DNA of 64,000 bases from Onchidella celtica (lineage: Eukaryota; Mollusca; Gastropoda; Systellommatophora; Onchidiidae): contig OZ007570.1 in NCBI GenBank assembly GCA_963931925.1, forward strand, positions 46,746,817 through 46,810,816, read 5' to 3'. The notes beneath the pieces are model-generated. The model saw nothing but the letters and a program-made list of their open reading frames with translations. It made no database searches and was not told where the DNA came from. Every line of letters starts with the position of its first letter. Positions within the stretch are counted from its first letter, which is position 1. Both the position numbers and the translations under genes were made by a program. Below are positions 32,873 through 43,831 of the stretch, one piece after another.

Positions 32873-33515
32873 CTGGTGGGGCGTGGCAAGATAAAATAAG
32901 ATAAGATAAGAATCACTTTATTATCCTATGAGGGGAATTCGCTTTCACAGGGTGTTTAAGAGCATGTACATGGTATACATATCTTACGCAGTTGTTACAC
33001 AAGTGTATCACAACTCAGTAACTCAATCACAGGCATACATGAAGTGACATGCATAGTAAAGAACCTTTGTGAAATATTTGGTGGGGCGTGGGACTTCAGA
33101 ATGGGGCGTAGGAATTTTTCATAGAAATCTTACTTTCATAATGTATCATAACGTAACTGTGTAGATAAACTTTGTTTGTTTATGTCCTGTTGGTGGTTTC
33201 CTTGTTTAGCTGGGATTAAAACATCGAACTTAATTAGATGCACGATTTCAATGCTTATGCACAACCTAGCCAGCACCAAGGGCAAGGCTCCCGCTGAAGT
33301 AAGAAACAATTAATGAAGAAAACCTGAAATAAAGTTTGAATGAAAACTACTTTTGAATGTACAAATACTGAATATTTAATGTTTTTTAAAAATCTTTTTG
33401 TATGCACCGTATGCTAACTTTGTCTGATCATGGTGGTGGGGCGCACGTTTTTTTTTTTTTGGAAAACTGAAATGGGGCGTGGGACAAAAAAAAGTTGAAG
33501 AGCATTATTGTAGAG
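32873..33515 (+). mobile_element. Decayed hAT-like element (uncertain ends)
   Basis: CAGTGGCTTTCCTGGTGGGG near 32862 and ATGGGGCGTGGGACAAAAAA with GTTGAAGAGCA near 33471-33503 resemble the two ends of a hAT element. The terminal match is weak. It contains the LINE tail insertion at 32887-33079. Confidence 0.35.
32887..33079 (-). mobile_element. 193-bp 5'-truncated LINE tail with 12-bp target duplication
   Basis: GGTGGGGCGTGG lies immediately on both sides (32875-32886 and 33080-33091). The insert begins CAAGATAAAATAAGATAAG and continues CACTTTATTATCC, so on the minus strand it ends in a (TTATC)n-like tail, as at 8249 and 51540. A short insert with a target duplication and a terminal simple repeat is the expected product of target-primed reverse transcription. 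Confidence 0.85.
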
Positions 33516-33639
33516 CTCCGAATAATGGGGGAATCCATGTCTTTGCGGAGCAGATGAAAAAAAAAAAGCAACTTTAATAAAGCACGAACGAATTGTCCAA
33601 AGACCCAATGGCTGTATCTACGTAAAAAATGGATATAAG

Positions 33640-33715
33640 CCTAATAGTCAGGATACGTTAATATCCTGGATGTAAAGTGGAAGACTGAGGTTCCAATCCC
33701 GGCCGGGTAGGAGGT
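33640..33715 (+). other. tRNA-like sequence
   Basis: TAATAGTCAGGATACG, then GAAGACTGAGGTTCCAATCC and CGGCC, resemble A-box and B-box parts of a tRNA. I cannot close an acceptor stem, so a tRNA pseudogene or SINE head is likelier than a functional gene. Confidence 0.3.
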
Positions 33716-33725
33716 TTTTGTGTGT

Positions 33726-34095
33726 TTAGGTCAATAGTTTAGAGGTTTCGCTGCCCTTGACATTTACACCCCACAGTTTCTTGTTTTAGCTTTTCTTGTT
33801 CTTATTTCTGTGTGTACTTTGTGCTAGGGATTAGTTGCTTTTTTTTTTTTTAGAATGCTTCCTGGGCAGCGGCCTTGTTTGGCCTGCTCTTCTCGACTTT
33901 CAACTGCCAAGGTATCTTTATGTGCGCAACGTACACACGGGCCCTTTGTTTTTTTTTACTTCCTTATTCGAGAAGACTAGGTTCTCAACTTTATCTACCA
34001 TAGGATTACAGATAACATGCTTGCACAGACTGGGGATCGAACTCGGTACCTTCGGCATGAGAGGCGAGCACTTGGCCTTTAGACTACCGTGTCTT
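33726..34095 (-). mobile_element. SINE S1 (copy c)
   Basis: The minus strand carries a tRNA-like head (CTCATGCCGAAGGTACCGAG, then TTCGATCCCC), the common S1 body, and a 3' part ending in GACCTAA. Nearly full length. Confidence 0.8.
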
Positions 34096-36554
34096 TCATT
34101 GTTAACAAGTCGTGGACAGACGTGCATCATATTAGATGGTATTGTCCCGGACGGTAAAAACACCCCAAATTACTGTTGTAAAGTCAAACGTTTTTCCTTC
34201 CAGTTTGCAATAGTAAGAGTCCCTAACACACCTGTTTCTTTTAGTTTCGATTTATTTTATTTTTTCCCCATTTTTTTCTTATTGCAATAAAATTATTATT
34301 ATTTTAATGTATTGAAATTTCAGTCCAAATGGAATTACATCTGCCTGCCTCTTCGTTCCCTGTTAGGACAAAATACTCCAACAATGCATGAAACTTGAGC
34401 CATGTCACCCGGAAGAATATTTTTGTTGAGGTTACCTTCATTGTTTTAGACAAGAGAAAACACAATCGACCAATCATTTTCGCGCTCCATTAAGCTTAAT
34501 GCTGGATGCTTTAGCACTTCAAGGCCAAGCTGAGCTCCTGGTTAGAGCAGGAGGAAAGTGGAAATAACTACAGAAAAAGAAAACGCTGAGAGAGCATTAT
34601 CGGGAATAGTTTACGACAAGTAACGCACGAACGAGTCCGATGCTAGTAAAAAGAGTTCCCCTTAATGATAGCTTGTCAAACAATTTTCTACATCAGGAAG
34701 AGAAAGTAATAACTAGACTGAATGTATCACTAGTGAAAAGTCTCAAGGACACTGTGGGGGGGGGGGGGGGGTTTAAGGTGTGTCGCTGATGCATGACGTC
34801 ATCCTAACAGAAACGTGCGTGTAGCATAGTAGAGTATCATTTGCTAACACAATTTTAAAGAGAAATAAAATTATTACAGTCATTTTTTTTTAAGTTACGG
34901 ATAATGACTGATAACTTTAAATCAGCAAGCATAAAATATCACTCTGGGGCAAACTGACAGCGAGCACTTATCCTATTATGATGCATCATATCTTTTTTTT
35001 TGTACAGACTAGATGAAGTTCCCGGCATTATCCGGGACAAACCTGTGAACCCACCCTTCCATCTCTCTCTCTCTCTCTTTGGTCTAGAAAGCTTCCCATA
35101 AGTGTTCTACAGTCTTACTACAGATTTTATGCACACCAGAGCGCACTCATTTCTGGTAGGGAAATTGCCCGCACCGAACTGAACACGTATTAATACATCG
35201 TTTTCGGTGCAGTGAGCTTACTACTGGGAGCCAAAACAAAGATCATTGTATTTTACTTTTTTTGCGACTTTTAATTTAAAATACCTGAAACTTGAATCAA
35301 CATAATCGGTAGACGCAAAAGCGATTGGGCTGGATTCTTTGACATTTAGGAAAATTAACTTCATAATTTTTGAAACTGTCATTCAGGCTCTAGCGTTGTG
35401 CAAAGAAAGGGGTCAAAATTGCACCACAATGAATTACTCCCACCACTATTTTTTTTTATATAATAAGATTCATCATGATTTCTGAAGTTGCTAGTAGCTA
35501 CAACCGTACCTCGTGACAGCTTAACGTGTCCTTTTGAACAGATTCATAATTAGCCTTTTCTTTTCTTTTTTGTTTTACGAAAGGAAGATTTCTTGTGGGT
35601 GAGAGCGACTTGCATGAAACACCCACGCCAAGACCATTGAAAGAACCATAGAAACATTGTGTTTTTGCCTAAATTCACTTTCATGTAGATCTCGTTCACG
35701 ATGGATGCAATTATGAAATTCTGGCTACCCATTAAATTTGTATTATGGTCAGTGAGGACACTTTTCGAAGTTGAACCCTACCCTTTTCACGCTTTTTATA
35801 GTTTAACCTTTCTAGCAAGGTGGAAGATCCGTATATTTATTTAAAAGAAGATCTCTGCCATAGGCTTTTGCACGTCCGTCAAATAGAGAAAAAAACAACA
35901 ACTCGGTTTTAACGTCCAGGACGTCGGAGAACAGCTCAGTCTCATCGCACCTGGCACGGGGCTCTCTTCAGGGTATCACCGCCATTTGCCAACGGACCCC
36001 AACCACGGCGCAGGGAAGCACGTCCCCATCACGTTATTTTTAAGCAATGGCCTTAAATATTCTCGAAACCCTCAGTTCTGCCATGTCATAAGTACACTCC
36101 TTATATAAAAGTTTCACACAAGAAAAGTCCTGAAATGAAACCCTCTAAAAACACGAGCACGAATGTCAGTGTCGTTGTCCTCGTGTGTGCAGAAATCCAA
36201 TATTATTGTTCCATGACAAGAAGCAGTCAGCCGTTGCGATATCTTGTCAAAACGCAAAGACTTCCTTGTATGTCATGTGGAAAGCTTGTTCAAACTGCCA
36301 TGATCATATTTCACATTGAAGTGCAACATAATTATTACAGGGTCATCGTCCTTCTGTTCAGAATTGTGTAATTCATTTCTCATTCAAGGTTATGTTTATG
36401 TAGACCGAACTTCAGCAACTTTCTCTGTGATAGATTATTTCAGCAGTGATTAAAACAAAACAAAAAAGCAATTACTCACTTCAGGAGTGGTTTCAAATGG
36501 CATGACTAACTTTTAATCACAGTCCTGGCGAGATTGAATGAACACTGACTGGGG
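34096..36554. other. Non-coding, few features
   Basis: 2.4 kb with a G-run at 34757-34771, a short (TC) run at 35062-35080 and T runs. No open frame of interest and no recognised repeat family. Confidence 0.45.
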
Positions 36555-36735
36555 GATAAAACTACTAAGACGACGATGATTTCGGAATAAAACTACTAAA
36601 ACGACGATGATATTGGAATAAAACTACTAAAACGACGATGATTTCGGAATAAAACTACTAAAACGACGATGATATTGGAATAAAAGTACCAAAAGGAGGA
36701 TGATTTCGGAATAAAGTACTAAAACGACGATACCA
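36555..36735 (+). repeat. 31-bp minisatellite with alternating variants (62-bp higher order)
   Basis: ATAAAACTACTAAAACGACG, then ATGATTTCGGA or ATGATATTGGA, alternate strictly over five units (TTC, ATT, TTC, ATT, TTC). The array therefore grew as 62-bp dimers. The last units carry extra substitutions. Confidence 0.9.
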
Positions 36736-36915
36736 TCACGTTTACTATCACGAAGTTGCATTGTTCGGAATGTAAATGTTATTGTTGCGTTGCTGTTGTT
36801 TTTTTTCTTTGAATTTTGGCTCTGTTCTTTTTAAGAAAAAAAAAATTAAGTTGGCATGGGTGAATTTGGTTCTCATCGGGCCCAGAAGGTTCTGGAGAAG
36901 GGACTGGGGGATCAG

Positions 36916-37206
36916 TTAACCCCTTGCCTGCCTCACAGATTTCCACTCAATTAATGCCGGGTGCAAAAGGGGACAAAACAAGCAAATCTCACACACCATA
37001 GATCCCAAGCTTTCAAAATACACTCAAATGACGCAAGAAAGTAGGGGAAGTAACAGGAACTACAAAATAATCATTATACGGGAATTGTCTCCATATGATC
37101 ATTCAAGAAATCATACGAACTGGACCCTGAACAGTTCCGGGCACATGGCAGTATAGTGAGATTAGACAGCCCGGAACAGTTCCAGGCAAAGCAAGGAATG
37201 GGTTAA
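36916..37206 (+). mobile_element. piggyBac-type MITE (TTAA ends)
   Basis: TTAACCCCTTGCCTGCC pairs loosely with AAGCAAGGAATGGGTTAA. TTAA is at both ends. 291 bp, no coding. Confidence 0.55.
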
Positions 37207-37389
37207 GGTCCTTTCATGGAATCAGATTGAAGAACAAGTACCGATCTTTCAAATTTAATTTATGGTCATGTTTCTAATCATCCCCAGAATCTTTGGGTGT
37301 GAACCTGTTGATTACTGTGATTAGTACCATTATTATGATCATTATTCCGATCACTCCGACCACCGGTATCACTGTGCGGCTAAATCAAA

Positions 37390-37432
37390 TAAAACGTAAG
37401 GGTGAGAAAGGCAATGATGATGATGATGATAC
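37390..37432 (+). mobile_element. Tail-only copy of the RTE-like LINE
   Basis: GGGTGAGAAAGGCAATGATG followed by further ATG triplets is the same 3' end as the copy at 42535-43164. Only about 40 bp of the element remain. Confidence 0.7.
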
Positions 37433-38530
37433 TTAGTAGCAGGGGCCAAGCGTGGCCCTCTGCAGAGGGTAATCAGAGTTTAAGCTAGTAAGATCCTTGT
37501 AATAGGACGTATCGCTACATCATATTTACATAATTATAGATGCAGCGACTAAAACAATGAAACGGGTGCTGGGCACTGCAAAATCTAAAGAGCGGACTAT
37601 TCTTGTCAACAGGACAGGAATGCAGCAATTTACAAGCCAAACTAATCTGAAAATACCATTCATTCATACTAACAGACCTATAAACGCATATTTTTCATCC
37701 GTTTTTTAAAATATAATTTGAACGGCAAGTTTTCATTGTCATATTCTTAGCCAGAGATTTTGTTATTCTACTATCAGTAAAGTTTCTCGAAAAAGACCCA
37801 TTAATATTAAATGGCAGAAAGTGCTTAACTGGCATCTCTGTGACACAACAACGTGTAGCGATCTCGGAGAAGTGGCTATCTGCCGTTGCGGTACATGTTC
37901 GAGCGACCTATCAAGTGAATTGATGTTCTTAATACGTTCCACTGATTTTGATCACAGTTATATCTAGATCTAAACTATACATTATTATGCTTTGATAGCT
38001 CTTGCTGTGCGTAGAGTAAATTATTCTTAGATTACCTCAAGCAAACAAAAAAATCCACACAAACTCTTTCAATCTACTCTTTACCTTTCGATTTGTATGA
38101 AAACGACCGCATAAGTACGTAAAATCGGGTCAAACTTTGATTATGATCCTATTTTTTTCCCCCACCATTTTGCCGTCTGCGGCGCTACTTCGGCGAATAC
38201 AGGCTATGCTCAAGCTAGCTTCTGGGTGTAGTCAAGTCTTCCTCGTCTTTGTTAATCACTGATTTTGGACCAGTTCATATGGAGTAGGTCCCTACAATGA
38301 TGCTTTTCGATGAGGGGTGTTAGACTATAACAACAAACCCAAAATAGCGACGTAGAATTGAATGCTGAACTGACTAAATGGACTTGGAGTTGGGCTTGAT
38401 CTTAAAAGCACAGTAATTCTAGAATTAATATTCGAAGGATAATCACTGATTATTTGATTATGAGGAAGCCTCGCCCCTGCTTACTAGCCTACCCGAGCAA
38501 TACGAATCTTGCCAAGTCTTTGTACCAAGC
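37433..38530. other. Non-coding, no recognised feature
   Basis: About 1.1 kb, AT-rich. No gene recognised. Confidence 0.45.
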
Positions 38531-38850
38531 CCAACTGTATTTCTAGATGTAGGTCACAGTAATAACGGCACTTGGATTCGACGCAAAGACTAGTAAAACA
38601 TATTGTTACGCCACGATTCCTTACAGAATAGAATGATGTGATAACGTTTATTTTCGACCAGCAATGTGTAAAGGGAGACGAAGAAAGCAATACGAAATTT
38701 CCGATCATACTTTTCGATTTTACTCAACGAAAATATGTCTCCTTTTTACTGCTAAAATAGTTGTAAATAAATAATATTAAAGACAGTTTGTCTAAAATGG
38801 ATGTGTCCACGAAATGTGTCGTTAAAAATTCAGGCAGTGCACAAAATTTC
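38531..38850 (+). mobile_element. Repeat family E, copy E2 (longest)
   Basis: The left half matches E1 (TAACGGCACTTGGATTCGAC). The right half matches E3 (GAAATTTCCGATCATACTTT, then CAACGAAAATATGTCTCC), so this copy links the other two. Confidence 0.6.
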
Positions 38851-39311
38851 ATAATTTTTTTGCCATTAATAGTCACAAGATATTCACCCCTAGCTCCATT
38901 AGGTATGGCAATCGTATGAGGGCACAGAATGTCACTTTCCACATGAAGAAAAATGCATTCTTGTGTGGGCGTTTGGGTATTTACAGAAAAGCAAAGCCTG
39001 AGAGTGCTTGTGAGGCCTTGACTTGCGAACAGCGCCAGCGGGGCTTGCATTGTCTTTCAACCTGACGTCCTGGAACATGTGGCGTAACGCTTTCAAATGG
39101 GTCAAACCTCTTGGGATTTGTTGAGGTTTACAATCATCACAAACTCGCATTCAATGGCAGAACCCAGGAGTAATTGCACGACAGGAGGTTGATGGTGATT
39201 AGTAGAAAAACGACCGAGTCCTTTTTTCTGATATCCAGTTTGACACTGACAGACATTTACTTAAAAGGGAAAAAAAGAGGAAGAAAAAGAGAGCTAGGGA
39301 TTGTGGGGAAT
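38851..39311. other. Non-coding, no recognised feature
   Basis: Overlapping minus-strand frames of 72 and 108 codons exist but show no recognisable motif. Confidence 0.4.
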
Positions 39312-39324
39312 GAGAGAGAGAGGG

Positions 39325-39380
<56 letters not shown>

Positions 39381-39405
39381 GCGAGAGAGATATATATATA
39401 TATAT

Positions 39406-39442
<37 letters not shown>

Positions 39443-39452
39443 GAGAGAGAGT
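39312..39452 (+). repeat. Compound microsatellite (GA)n, (TA)n, (GACA)n
   Basis: GA run to about 39390, TA run 39390-39406, GA again, then GACA at 39418-39441. Confidence 0.95.
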
Positions 39453-39559
39453 CTGAAGTACACTTCCAGTTTGGAATGAGAAGACTTGATAAGATTTGGT
39501 TTTCAGAGCGATCATAAGAGATTTCCCTTCATAATTCTAGCTCAATATCTATCCGGCCC

Positions 39560-40090
39560 CGGCCTGCCAAAGCGCGTCTGAACATTAAAAATCTTCATTT
39601 TAAAATACGGACCCTAGAACAAAGATTCTACATTATTTCGAGAGAGCAAAATGCATTTTATTCTCAGTAGTAAGAATCAGAATCAAAGTTGCATCTGAAA
39701 TAAAAATCTTCGTTTTTAAAATACGGTCCTAAGATTCCACACTAACGGGGCAAGGCTGAGAAAACGATTATCACTGAAACAGCGTATTCTCCCCAGTCAG
39801 TGTGAGAAAGTGAACAAATTTTCATTGCTCCAGTGCCAATGCTTAGATAAACGTGTAAAAGAATCCACGATATTAGGACAAAGCTGAGAAAAGGACCTTT
39901 TAGCCTCAGAAAGCGCATTTTCAGCAGTCTGAATCAGAAACTAAAGCAAAATCTCCCATCTGAGAAAGATATCCGTTTTCAAATGTCGGTCCTAAGTTGA
40001 AGGCGTTTGAAGATTCTAACTCTATTAGGACAAGGCCGAGAAAAAGAAAACAGTCATGGCCGAACTCCCGTATTCTCAGCAGAGAAGATC
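39560..40090 (+). repeat. Degenerate ~125-150-bp tandem repeat, about four units
   Basis: The ordered motifs AAAATACGGTCCTAAG, ATTAGGACAAGGCTGAGAAA, GCGTATTCTCAGCAGT and TGAATCAGAAACTAAA recur; TTCTC-CAG anchors lie near 39661, 39786, 39921 and 40071. The units are strongly diverged. The 142-codon frame starting at 39997 begins inside the last unit and has no recognised motif. Confidence 0.6.
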
Positions 40091-40546
40091 TCTTTCCCCC
40101 AAATGGACAACAGCACGCAAGTGTGAGCTTGGATTTCCACACTCAGAGGAAATCCACACTTCCAAAAACGGACTGTCGGTGGACAGAAACCGTCAAGGGT
40201 GAGGAAACAATCAAGGTGTGTTCTCAGAAATCAAAGACGTTGCTACATTTCCAGGAAGAAAGAATGAAGAATAACCCAAGAATCGAGGAATTCAGTGCAA
40301 TTATCCTCTACGACTTAAGCAAATGGAACGAAAGTAAGACGTCTTCAAGCAATGACCTTCGTTCATCCAGGAAAATACGTTACTGGGGGATTTTGTTTGA
40401 TTCTGTCCCAAATTGTTGTACTTAGGTCCGTCGATACAGAGGCAGACTGGAGGGATTTGTTTTTCTTCTTCTACATGTAGACTAATTTTCTGGCTTTACC
40501 TTGAATGTTTCGTCTGTCCATTTGATTTCCTTTTCAGTATGTTATG
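40091..40546. other. Non-coding, no recognised feature
   Basis: Nothing recognised apart from the tail of the 142-codon frame, which I do not support as a gene. Confidence 0.4.
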
Positions 40547-40800
40547 CAGGGCCCAATTTGGATTTGTAGGCACCTGGGCTACAGATACTGTGAGGCCCCG
40601 AGTAATAATTAAAAAAAGCCCACCTTCCAGATTCTTGAAATCAGCTTATTCAACTTTTACAACATAATGTCAAAATAAGTTCTGCATGGATGAGTGCAAG
40701 TGTAACACAACAAAAAAGGAAGAGAAATTTCTGGAGGCCCTCAGCTGGAGGTGGCGCCTGGACTGCAAGCCCATAGAGCCCATGCCTTAACCCGGCACTG
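40547..40800 (+). mobile_element. hAT-like MITE
   Basis: The left end CAGGGCCCAATTTGGATT pairs with the right end read inward CAGTGCCGGGTTAAGGC. Flanking ATGTTATG and AGATTAGG match at five of eight positions. GAGGCCCC and GGAGGCCCTC lie subterminally. Confidence 0.6.
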
Positions 40801-41366
40801 AGATTAGGTCTGTCCAGTTGTGTAATCTCAGAGTAATTCAACTGTGGCAATATAGGATTTGCTGATATGCTGTAATAAAATCACCGAACACAGCGTCTGT
40901 GTAAGTGTGCTAGACAATATCTAGGGAAGCATGTCGTAAATATAGAAAAAACGTACATGAAATTACGTTACTGGAGGCTACGGAACATTTCAAAAGAGGT
41001 CTATTTATCTTCTTTTAAATCTAAAAAGGAATGTACTATAAATACATTTTTATATTTTCTGTTCATTTTGCATTTCCTTTCTTGTCCTCTCATTTCTGCC
41101 CCCTCTTTTTCTTCCAGAGTTTAATTTATGTTTATTATCTTTATTATTATTTGTTCTGTTACTCCCACGTGAATCTGTGAGGACGTGATTTTTCCATAAA
41201 TAAGCTGGGAATAAAATGGGTGAACCTAGGGGGGGAAAAGTATCGGGGCAGGATGAAGACAATTTTGTCTCACAAAACGGGGCAAGACATCATGACAGAG
41301 AATTGAAAGAAGGATAGAACTTGCCAGGAACTCGTGAGACCCGCGCTATAACACATAGTGAAAACG
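40801..41366. other. Non-coding, no recognised feature
   Basis: Nothing recognised. Confidence 0.4.
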
Positions 41367-41722
41367 ATGTTTTTATAAGTACTTACGGTCCCCAAGCGTT
41401 TTGCGCTAGGGCACATACGTATACGTACCAACCCCTAATCCCTTCCTTATCCTCAACCCTAAATCTGATCAAATCCCCAGCCCTGTCCCTTGACCCTTTC
41501 AACCAAAAAACAAGAGGGAAACGAAAAGAAAATCTCAAAGAATAATTTAATAAGGCTGCTGTTACGAGTATTTTGGGGAGGATATCGGAAGGACCTCTCT
41601 GCTCAGGTGTCACAAAAGGCTTTAAAATACGTGCCCCTAGCGCAAAAACAACAACAACAACACCAACCCAACACACCAACAAAAAGCACAACACTTGGGG
41701 ACCTACATACTTATAATAACAT
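41367..41722 (-). mobile_element. Family M MITE, full copy M7
   Basis: ATGTTTTTATAAGTAC with CCCCAAGCGTTTTGCGCTAG at the left is mirrored by CCCCTAGCGCAAAAACAAC and TACTTATAATAACAT at the right. An AAC-triplet expansion interrupts the right arm. The interior CCCTAAATCTGATCAAATCC is the reverse of the M5 interior. Confidence 0.8.
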
Positions 41723-42194
41723 CTTAATAAAAATGTGTTGTTTTTTTTCTTTTAATTGCAACGAGCCTAATAAAATTGTTAGGAAAACCAATGGACGCAG
41801 ACAGGTGATGGGTGGCAATAGATGAAAGGTGGGTGCAAGATTATAATGAAGCAAAGAGCAAACAACAATAACAAAAAGGTGTCAACGGAGCCCTGCCGGG
41901 GTGAGTGAAAACGGGAAAAGTAGGAGTAACACGAAACAAATGACTAATTCTGAAAAGACCCAATCTCAAGGTCTCTGGGCATGGGAAATGGAATGGGAGC
42001 TGCTTTTCCTTCTACACTGAAGCAATGGCCTGCACTGAACAGTTCAATCTCTCTGCCACTGAAATCATTAAATACCAGAAGAAGGAAACGAAGAAAACAA
42101 ACCAACAACAAAATAATAGAAACAAGTTTCAAATTTCAAGCTTGTCAGTCAGGTGATGGAATTACGCTAATGCAAAAGATACAAATTTTACTGA
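41723..42194. other. Non-coding, no recognised feature
   Basis: Nothing recognised before the minisatellite. Confidence 0.4.
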
Positions 42195-42437
42195 GGGGAA
42201 TTAGAGTATTGTTAGAGGGGAATTAGAGTATTGTTAGAGGGGAATTAGAGTATTGTTAGAGGGGAATTAGAGTATTGTTAGAGGGGAATTAGAGTATTGT
42301 TAGAGGGGAATTAGAGGATTGTTAGAGGGGAATTAGAGTATTGTTAGAGGGGAATTAGAGTATTGTTAGAGGGGAATTAGAGTATTGTTAGAGGGGAATT
42401 AGAGTATTGTTAGAGGGGAATTAGAGTATTGTTAGCC
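42195..42437 (+). repeat. 22-bp minisatellite, eleven units
   Basis: GGGGAATTAGAGTATTGTTA plus GA is repeated eleven times almost without change. One unit at about 42303-42324 reads GAGGATTG. Its homogeneity suggests recent expansion. Confidence 0.95.
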
Positions 42438-42534
42438 TTGGCTTTGTTTTTGTTTTCTTTTTTGTTTTTTATCGTTAAAGTGGCCATTGACCGTATTTGA
42501 TATTTTATTATTTCAGGTGCTTGAGGCTGATCTT

Positions 42535-43143
42535 CAACCACTGGAAGATGTAGAGTCCTTCTGCTATCTTGGTAGTATCATTGACAATAAGGGAGGAACA
42601 GAGGCAGAAGTCAAAGCACGAATTGGAAAGGCACAGGCAGCTTTCACATCCTTAAGCAAGATTTGGAGAACCAAGGATATATCTCTAAAAACAAAGCTGA
42701 GGATATTCAACTCGAACGTGAAGTCAGTCCTGTTGTATGGATGTGAGACTTGGAATGCGTCCCAGGCCTGCATAAAGAGAATCCAAGTTTTCATCAACAG
42801 ATGTTTGAGGAAGCTACTTAAGATCAGATGGACAGACAAGGTCAGCAATGAAATTGTATGGAAAAGAACAAGACAGAACCCAGTCAGAGAGGAAATTGGT
42901 AGGAGGCGATGGAGATGGATCGGCCACACTCTCAGGAGGCCAGGAAACAGCATCACGAAGAAGGTATTGGACTGGAATCCCCAGGGCAAGAGATCAAGAG
43001 GAAGGCCGCGCGGAACGTGGAGAAGAGCCAGAGAAAATGATGTGCAACGAAGCGGAAAGACTTGGAATAATGTAAAGAGGCTGGCCCATGATAGAGAGGG
43101 ATGGAAGGTGTTTGTTGGTGGCCTATACCCTGATCCAGGGTGA
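42535..43143 (+). CDS. RTE-like LINE polyprotein, C-terminal ~200 codons (partial)
   Basis: The frame reads through FCYLGSIIDNKGGTEAEVKAR, shown here only as its first 20 residues FCYLGSIIDNKGGTEAEVKA, then LLYGCETW, WRWIGHTLRR and KRSRGRPRGTW up to a TGA at 43141. These are the post-reverse-transcriptase motifs (YLG near the start, YGCE-W, a W-x-GH segment and a G-R-P-R-x-x-W segment) common in RTE and related LINE proteins. The catalytic FADD region and the endonuclease lie upstream in a complete element and are absent here. Because of the 5' truncation no native start exists; an upstream ATG at 42487 lies in flanking DNA. The stop is almost directly followed by the ATG tail, so the 3' untranslated part is minimal. 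Not a host gene. Confidence 0.8.
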   Translation, partial: QPLEDVESFCYLGSIIDNKGGTEAEVKARIGKAQAAFTSLSKIWRTKDISLKTKLRIFNSNVKSVLLYGCETWNASQACIKRIQVFINRCLRKLLKIRWTDKVSNEIVWKRTRQNPVREEIGRRRWRWIGHTLRRPGNSITKKVLDWNPQGKRSRGRPRGTWRRARENDVQRSGKTWNNVKRLAHDREGWKVFVGGLYPDPG

Positions 43144-43164
43144 GAAAGGCAATGATGATGATGA
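42535..43164 (+). mobile_element. 5'-truncated RTE-like LINE with 14-bp target duplication
   Basis: TTGAGGCTGATCTT occurs directly before (42521-42534) and after (43165-43178) the insert. The insert ends with GGTGAGAAAGGC and ATG triplets, the same end as at 37390. The 5' end is cut off within coding sequence, as usual for target-primed reverse transcription. The LINE portion of the frame is open throughout. Confidence 0.9.
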
Positions 43165-43178
43165 TTGAGGCTGATCTT

Positions 43179-43458
43179 AGGTCCCTTTGAGTGTAACTTT
43201 AGCAATACATGTATTTATTGAATTTCCCCAGAATGATATAATCGGTCCGTTTTAGAGACAAGTGGTCTATTCCATATATAGGATAGTGAAGAAAGAAGAG
43301 GAAACAAAATGTCTTTGAAGCTGCAATAATAATATGAATAATTATTTGAGAAATTGTCGCAGAAACTTACTACTTGTGCTGTTGACAATTGCTGACATAA
43401 GGACAGCTGTGCTGCTGTTCACATAAGATATCACATACGGATATAATAATTATTTTGT
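43179..43458. other. Non-coding, no recognised feature
   Basis: Target sequence of the LINE and AT-rich sequence after it. Confidence 0.4.
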
Positions 43459-43706
43459 CGGGTATTTGCCATATTGTTGTACGTTCATTATTGCCTTTTC
43501 GAGCAAAATGAGGATTGAAGTTTGGTCGGCAAAAGGGCTAAGACGCATTCGACATTACGTCACAAACACATGTTTCTAAAAGTTTTTAACCGATTGGAAT
43601 AACCGTAAAAAAATACATAATTAACATAGGAGTGAGAGAATCAGTTTCATGACAAACTTTCAAAATCGGCAAAATGTCGCATACAACAATATGGCAAAAA
43701 GCCCTC
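43459..43706 (+). mobile_element. MITE X1 with ~23-bp inverted ends
   Basis: CGGGTATTTGCCATATTGTT at the left pairs with AACAATATGGCAAAAAGCCC at the right. Sequence just inside the right end (CAAAATCGGCAAAATG) is found inverted at 60060-60090 (X2). No clear target duplication. Confidence 0.65.
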
Positions 43707-43831
43707 GATTTGTTATAATCATAATTACAGTCGACAGTCTTATTAATAATGCCCTTCTGTAGGTCGAAATTAAGCATTACTACAATCTACAAGCCAGCAG
43801 GAATGCGTACATGAGTGCATAATAGCTGATG

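Noticed and set aside
36555..36735. CRISPR-like array
   Set aside because: Units are contiguous with no unique spacers, and the genome is eukaryotic.
39997..40425. 142-codon frame as a gene
   Set aside because: It starts inside a degenerate tandem repeat, has no recognised motif and no splice or promoter support.
42195..42437. CRISPR-like array
   Set aside because: Head-to-tail 22-bp units without spacers: a minisatellite.
42564..43205. 213-codon minus-strand frame
   Set aside because: Antisense to the RTE-like coding frame, which carries the recognisable motifs.
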